Shown: positions 62,174 to 64,000 of the stretch, one piece after another
Layout: each line of letters begins with the position of its first letter
Numbering within the stretch: position 1 is the stretch's first letter
Assembly: GCF_900187975.1 (NCBI RefSeq)
Contig: NZ_FZPC01000002.1
Location: forward strand, 186,001 to 250,000
Direction of reading: 5' to 3'
Source of the DNA: Pseudomonas delhiensis
GTDB taxonomy: Bacteria; Pseudomonadota; Gammaproteobacteria; Pseudomonadales; Pseudomonadaceae
Length of the DNA: 64,000 nucleotides
The notes under the pieces: generated by a model
The model's database searches: none
Told to the model about the DNA's origin: nothing
What the model saw: only the letters and a program-made list of their open reading frames with translations
Position numbers and translations under genes: made by a program

Positions 62174-63664
62174 ATGATTTCCGCACTGCTCGAGAAACTG
62201 GGGGTGGATTCCTCCCTCTACTCCAACGGCGACCATGTCATCCACAGCCCCATCGACGGCAGCCGCCTGGGCGCCGTGCGCCTGGAAAGCGCCGCCGAGG
62301 TGGAGCAGAAGATCGGCCGCGCGGCCCAGGCCTTCGGCGCCTGGCGCGCGGTGCCGGCGCCGCGCCGCGGCGAGCTGGTGCGCCTGTTCGGCGAAGAGCT
62401 GCGCGCGCACAAGGCCGAGCTGGGCGAGCTGGTGTCCTGGGAGGCCGGCAAGATCACCCAGGAAGGCCAGGGCGAGGTGCAGGAGATGATCGACATCTGC
62501 GACTTCGCCGTCGGCCTGTCGCGCCAGCTCTACGGCCTGACCATCGCCTCCGAGCGCCCCGGCCACCACATGCGCGAGACCTGGCAGCCGCTGGGCGTGG
62601 TCGGCGTCATCAGCGCCTTCAACTTCCCGGTCGCCGTGTGGTCGTGGAACACCGCGCTGGCCCTGGTGTGCGGCAACCCGGTGGTGTGGAAGCCGTCGGA
62701 GAAGACGCCGCTCACCGCGCTGGCCTGCCAGGCCCTGTTCGACAAAGCCCTGGCGCGCTTCGGCGACGCCCCGGCCTGCCTCGGCCAGGTGGTGATCGGC
62801 GACCGCGCCGCCGGCGAGGCCCTGGTGGACGACCCGCGCGTGGCCCTGGTCAGCGCCACCGGCAGCACCCGCATGGGCCGCGAAGTGGGCCCGCGCGTCG
62901 CCGCCCGCTTCGGCCGCAGCATCCTCGAACTGGGCGGCAACAACGCCATGATCCTGGCCCCCAGCGCCGACCTGGACATGGCCGTGCGGGCCATCCTGTT
63001 CAGCGCCGTGGGCACCGCCGGCCAGCGCTGCACCACCCTGCGCCGGCTGATCGCCCACGAATCGGTGAAGGACGAGATAGTCGCGCGCCTGAAGGCCGCG
63101 TACTCGAAGGTGCGCATCGGCCACCCGCTGCAGGGCAACCTGGTCGGCCCGCTGATCGACGAGCGCAGCTTCCTGGCCATGCAGGGCGCGCTGGAACAGG
63201 CGCGCGGCGAGGGTGGCGTGGTGTTCGGCGGCGAGCGTCAGTTGCAACAGCAGTTCCCCGACGCCTTCTACGTCTCCCCGGCCATCGTCGAGATGCCCGA
63301 GCAGAGCGACGTGGTGCGCAGCGAGACCTTCGCCCCGATCCTCTACGTGATCCCCTACGAGGACTTCGACGAGGCGCTGGCGCTGAACAACGCCGTGCCC
63401 CAGGGCCTGTCGTCCTGCGTGTTCACCACCGACGTGCGCGAGGCGGAAGCCTTCATGTCGGCCATCGGCAGCGACTGCGGCATCGCCAACGTCAACATCG
63501 GCCCCAGCGGCGCGGAGATCGGCGGCGCCTTCGGCGGCGAGAAGGAAACCGGCGGCGGCCGCGAATCCGGCTCCGACGCCTGGAAGGCCTACATGCGCCG
63601 GCAGACCAACACCGTGAACTGGTCGCGGGAGTTGCCGCTGGCGCAGGGGATAGTGTTCGATTGA
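62174..63664 (+). CDS. amaB: L-piperidine-6-carboxylate dehydrogenase (ALDH7 family)
   Basis: A 496-residue aldehyde dehydrogenase that converts alpha-aminoadipate semialdehyde/piperidine-6-carboxylate to alpha-aminoadipate in lysine catabolism. The catalytic Cys is C286 (GTAGQRCTTLRR) and the general base E252 (ELGGNN). The ALDH7-type stretch WQPLGVVGVISAFNFPVAVW is clear. The LysR-amaB-FAD oxidase order corresponds to the ama genes of P. putida. The stop is followed directly by a heptamer array. Confidence 0.88.
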   Translation: MISALLEKLGVDSSLYSNGDHVIHSPIDGSRLGAVRLESAAEVEQKIGRAAQAFGAWRAVPAPRRGELVRLFGEELRAHKAELGELVSWEAGKITQEGQGEVQEMIDICDFAVGLSRQLYGLTIASERPGHHMRETWQPLGVVGVISAFNFPVAVWSWNTALALVCGNPVVWKPSEKTPLTALACQALFDKALARFGDAPACLGQVVIGDRAAGEALVDDPRVALVSATGSTRMGREVGPRVAARFGRSILELGGNNAMILAPSADLDMAVRAILFSAVGTAGQRCTTLRRLIAHESVKDEIVARLKAAYSKVRIGHPLQGNLVGPLIDERSFLAMQGALEQARGEGGVVFGGERQLQQQFPDAFYVSPAIVEMPEQSDVVRSETFAPILYVIPYEDFDEALALNNAVPQGLSSCVFTTDVREAEAFMSAIGSDCGIANVNIGPSGAEIGGAFGGEKETGGGRESGSDAWKAYMRRQTNTVNWSRELPLAQGIVFD

Positions 63665-63720
63665 CTGCAAGCTGCAAGCTGCAAGCTGCAAGCTGCAAGC
63701 TGCAAGCTGCAAGCTGCAAG
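63665..63720. repeat. heptamer tandem array, CTGCAAG x8
   Basis: Eight perfect copies of CTGCAAG start with the base after the amaB stop codon. About 55 bases further, CTTGCCGCTTGCCG (about 63776-63790) could pair with it as the inverse. Confidence 0.95.
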
Positions 63721-63820
63721 CGCAAGACCAGGGTGTGACTTCTAGCCGTGGGTGAGGCGGCGGGCTCTTTCTTGGAGCTTGCCGCTTGCCGCTCGCGGCT
63801 CCTTGTACAAGGATCAGCGG

Positions 63821-64000
63821 ATGTCGCTTCGCCAAGAGTGTCTGTGGGAACACCTGACCCCCGAGCGGCCGCAGGCGCCGTCGTTGCTGGGGGAGCACAA
63901 GGCCGACGTGTGCGTCGTCGGCGCCGGCTTCACCGGGCTTTCCGCGGCCCTGCACCTGCTGGAGGCGGGGCGCAGCGTCTGCGTGCTGGAGGCTCATCGC
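63821..64000 (+). CDS. amaA: FAD-dependent oxidoreductase, probably L-pipecolate oxidase AmaA (5' end)
   Basis: Sixty codons to the window edge: MSLRQECLWEHLTPERPQAP onward, with the FAD-binding Rossmann motif VVGAGFTGLSAALHLLEAG. The DAO-family start and its place directly after amaB point to AmaA, which oxidises L-pipecolate to piperidine-6-carboxylate. It is truncated by the window, so the identity beyond the FAD domain is inferred from context. Confidence 0.75.
   Translation, partial: MSLRQECLWEHLTPERPQAPSLLGEHKADVCVVGAGFTGLSAALHLLEAGRSVCVLEAHR

Noticed and set aside
63665-63720. Heptamer array as coding sequence extending amaB
   Set aside because: The amaB TGA precedes the first unit and the ALDH length is already complete.

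Overview
The window is a high-GC gammaproteobacterial chromosome segment that I assign to Pseudomonas sensu lato. From 1.5 to 39.2 kb the gene order (psd-rhdA, motAB, rsgA, orn, queG-nnrD-tsaE-amiB-mutL, miaA-hfq-hflX-hflK-hflC, hisZ, purA, rnr-rlmB, rpsF-rpsR-rplI, dnaB, alr, a 7TM diguanylate cyclase, a YgiQ-type radical SAM protein) matches, from memory, the PA4958-PA4928 stretch of P. aeruginosa PAO1. Azurin, an 82-residue Hfq and REP-type palindromes fit the same genus. I do not name a species.

Layout. 1-5.0 kb (minus): partial PilZ-like gene, psd, rhodanese, HDOD/GAF protein. 5.1-7.0: flagellar stator motAB. 7.1-8.8: rsgA and orn. 9.0-15.5: queG facing a translationally coupled nnrD-tsaE-amiB-mutL run. 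15.6-20.6: the hfq superoperon plus a 61-aa DUF2065 protein. 20.7-23.2: hisZ and purA. 23.6-25.5: a chemoreceptor. 25.6-25.9 (minus): two identical tRNA-Leu(CAG) genes. 26.1-29.6: rnr-rlmB. 30.0-32.0: rpsF-rpsR-membrane protein-rplI. 32.2-34.9: dnaB and alr. 34.9-39.2: divergent 7TM-GGDEF protein and YgiQ.

Beyond 39.5 kb the content is more accessory. There is a beta-helix lipoprotein coupled to a diheme cytochrome (39.6-41.9); a three-gene transglutaminase/DUF2126, circularly permuted ATP-grasp/alpha-E, transglutaminase operon (42.3-49.1); a BrnT/BrnA toxin-antitoxin pair with a palindromic operator (49.4-50.0); an MscS channel; a minor-pilin/PilY1 operon (51.2-57.6); a LOG phosphoribohydrolase; azurin with an ANR-type box; a hemolysin III family protein; nadE; and a LysR regulator divergent from amaB and the start of a probable amaA (lysine/pipecolate catabolism), which runs off the end.

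Intergenic DNA carries several repeat families: REP palindromes, CT-rich palindromes nested between inverted REPs, heptamer arrays, and a roughly 170-bp MITE-like element in two inverted copies at 49.1 and 59.9 kb that bracket the TA/mscS/pilus/azurin block. The best candidate for an under-described system is the 42.3-49.1 kb operon, which looks like an uncharacterised peptide-ligation and peptide-processing pathway. Second is the beta-helix/cytochrome cassette. Household functions rest on motifs plus synteny; functional claims for the accessory cassettes are inference.
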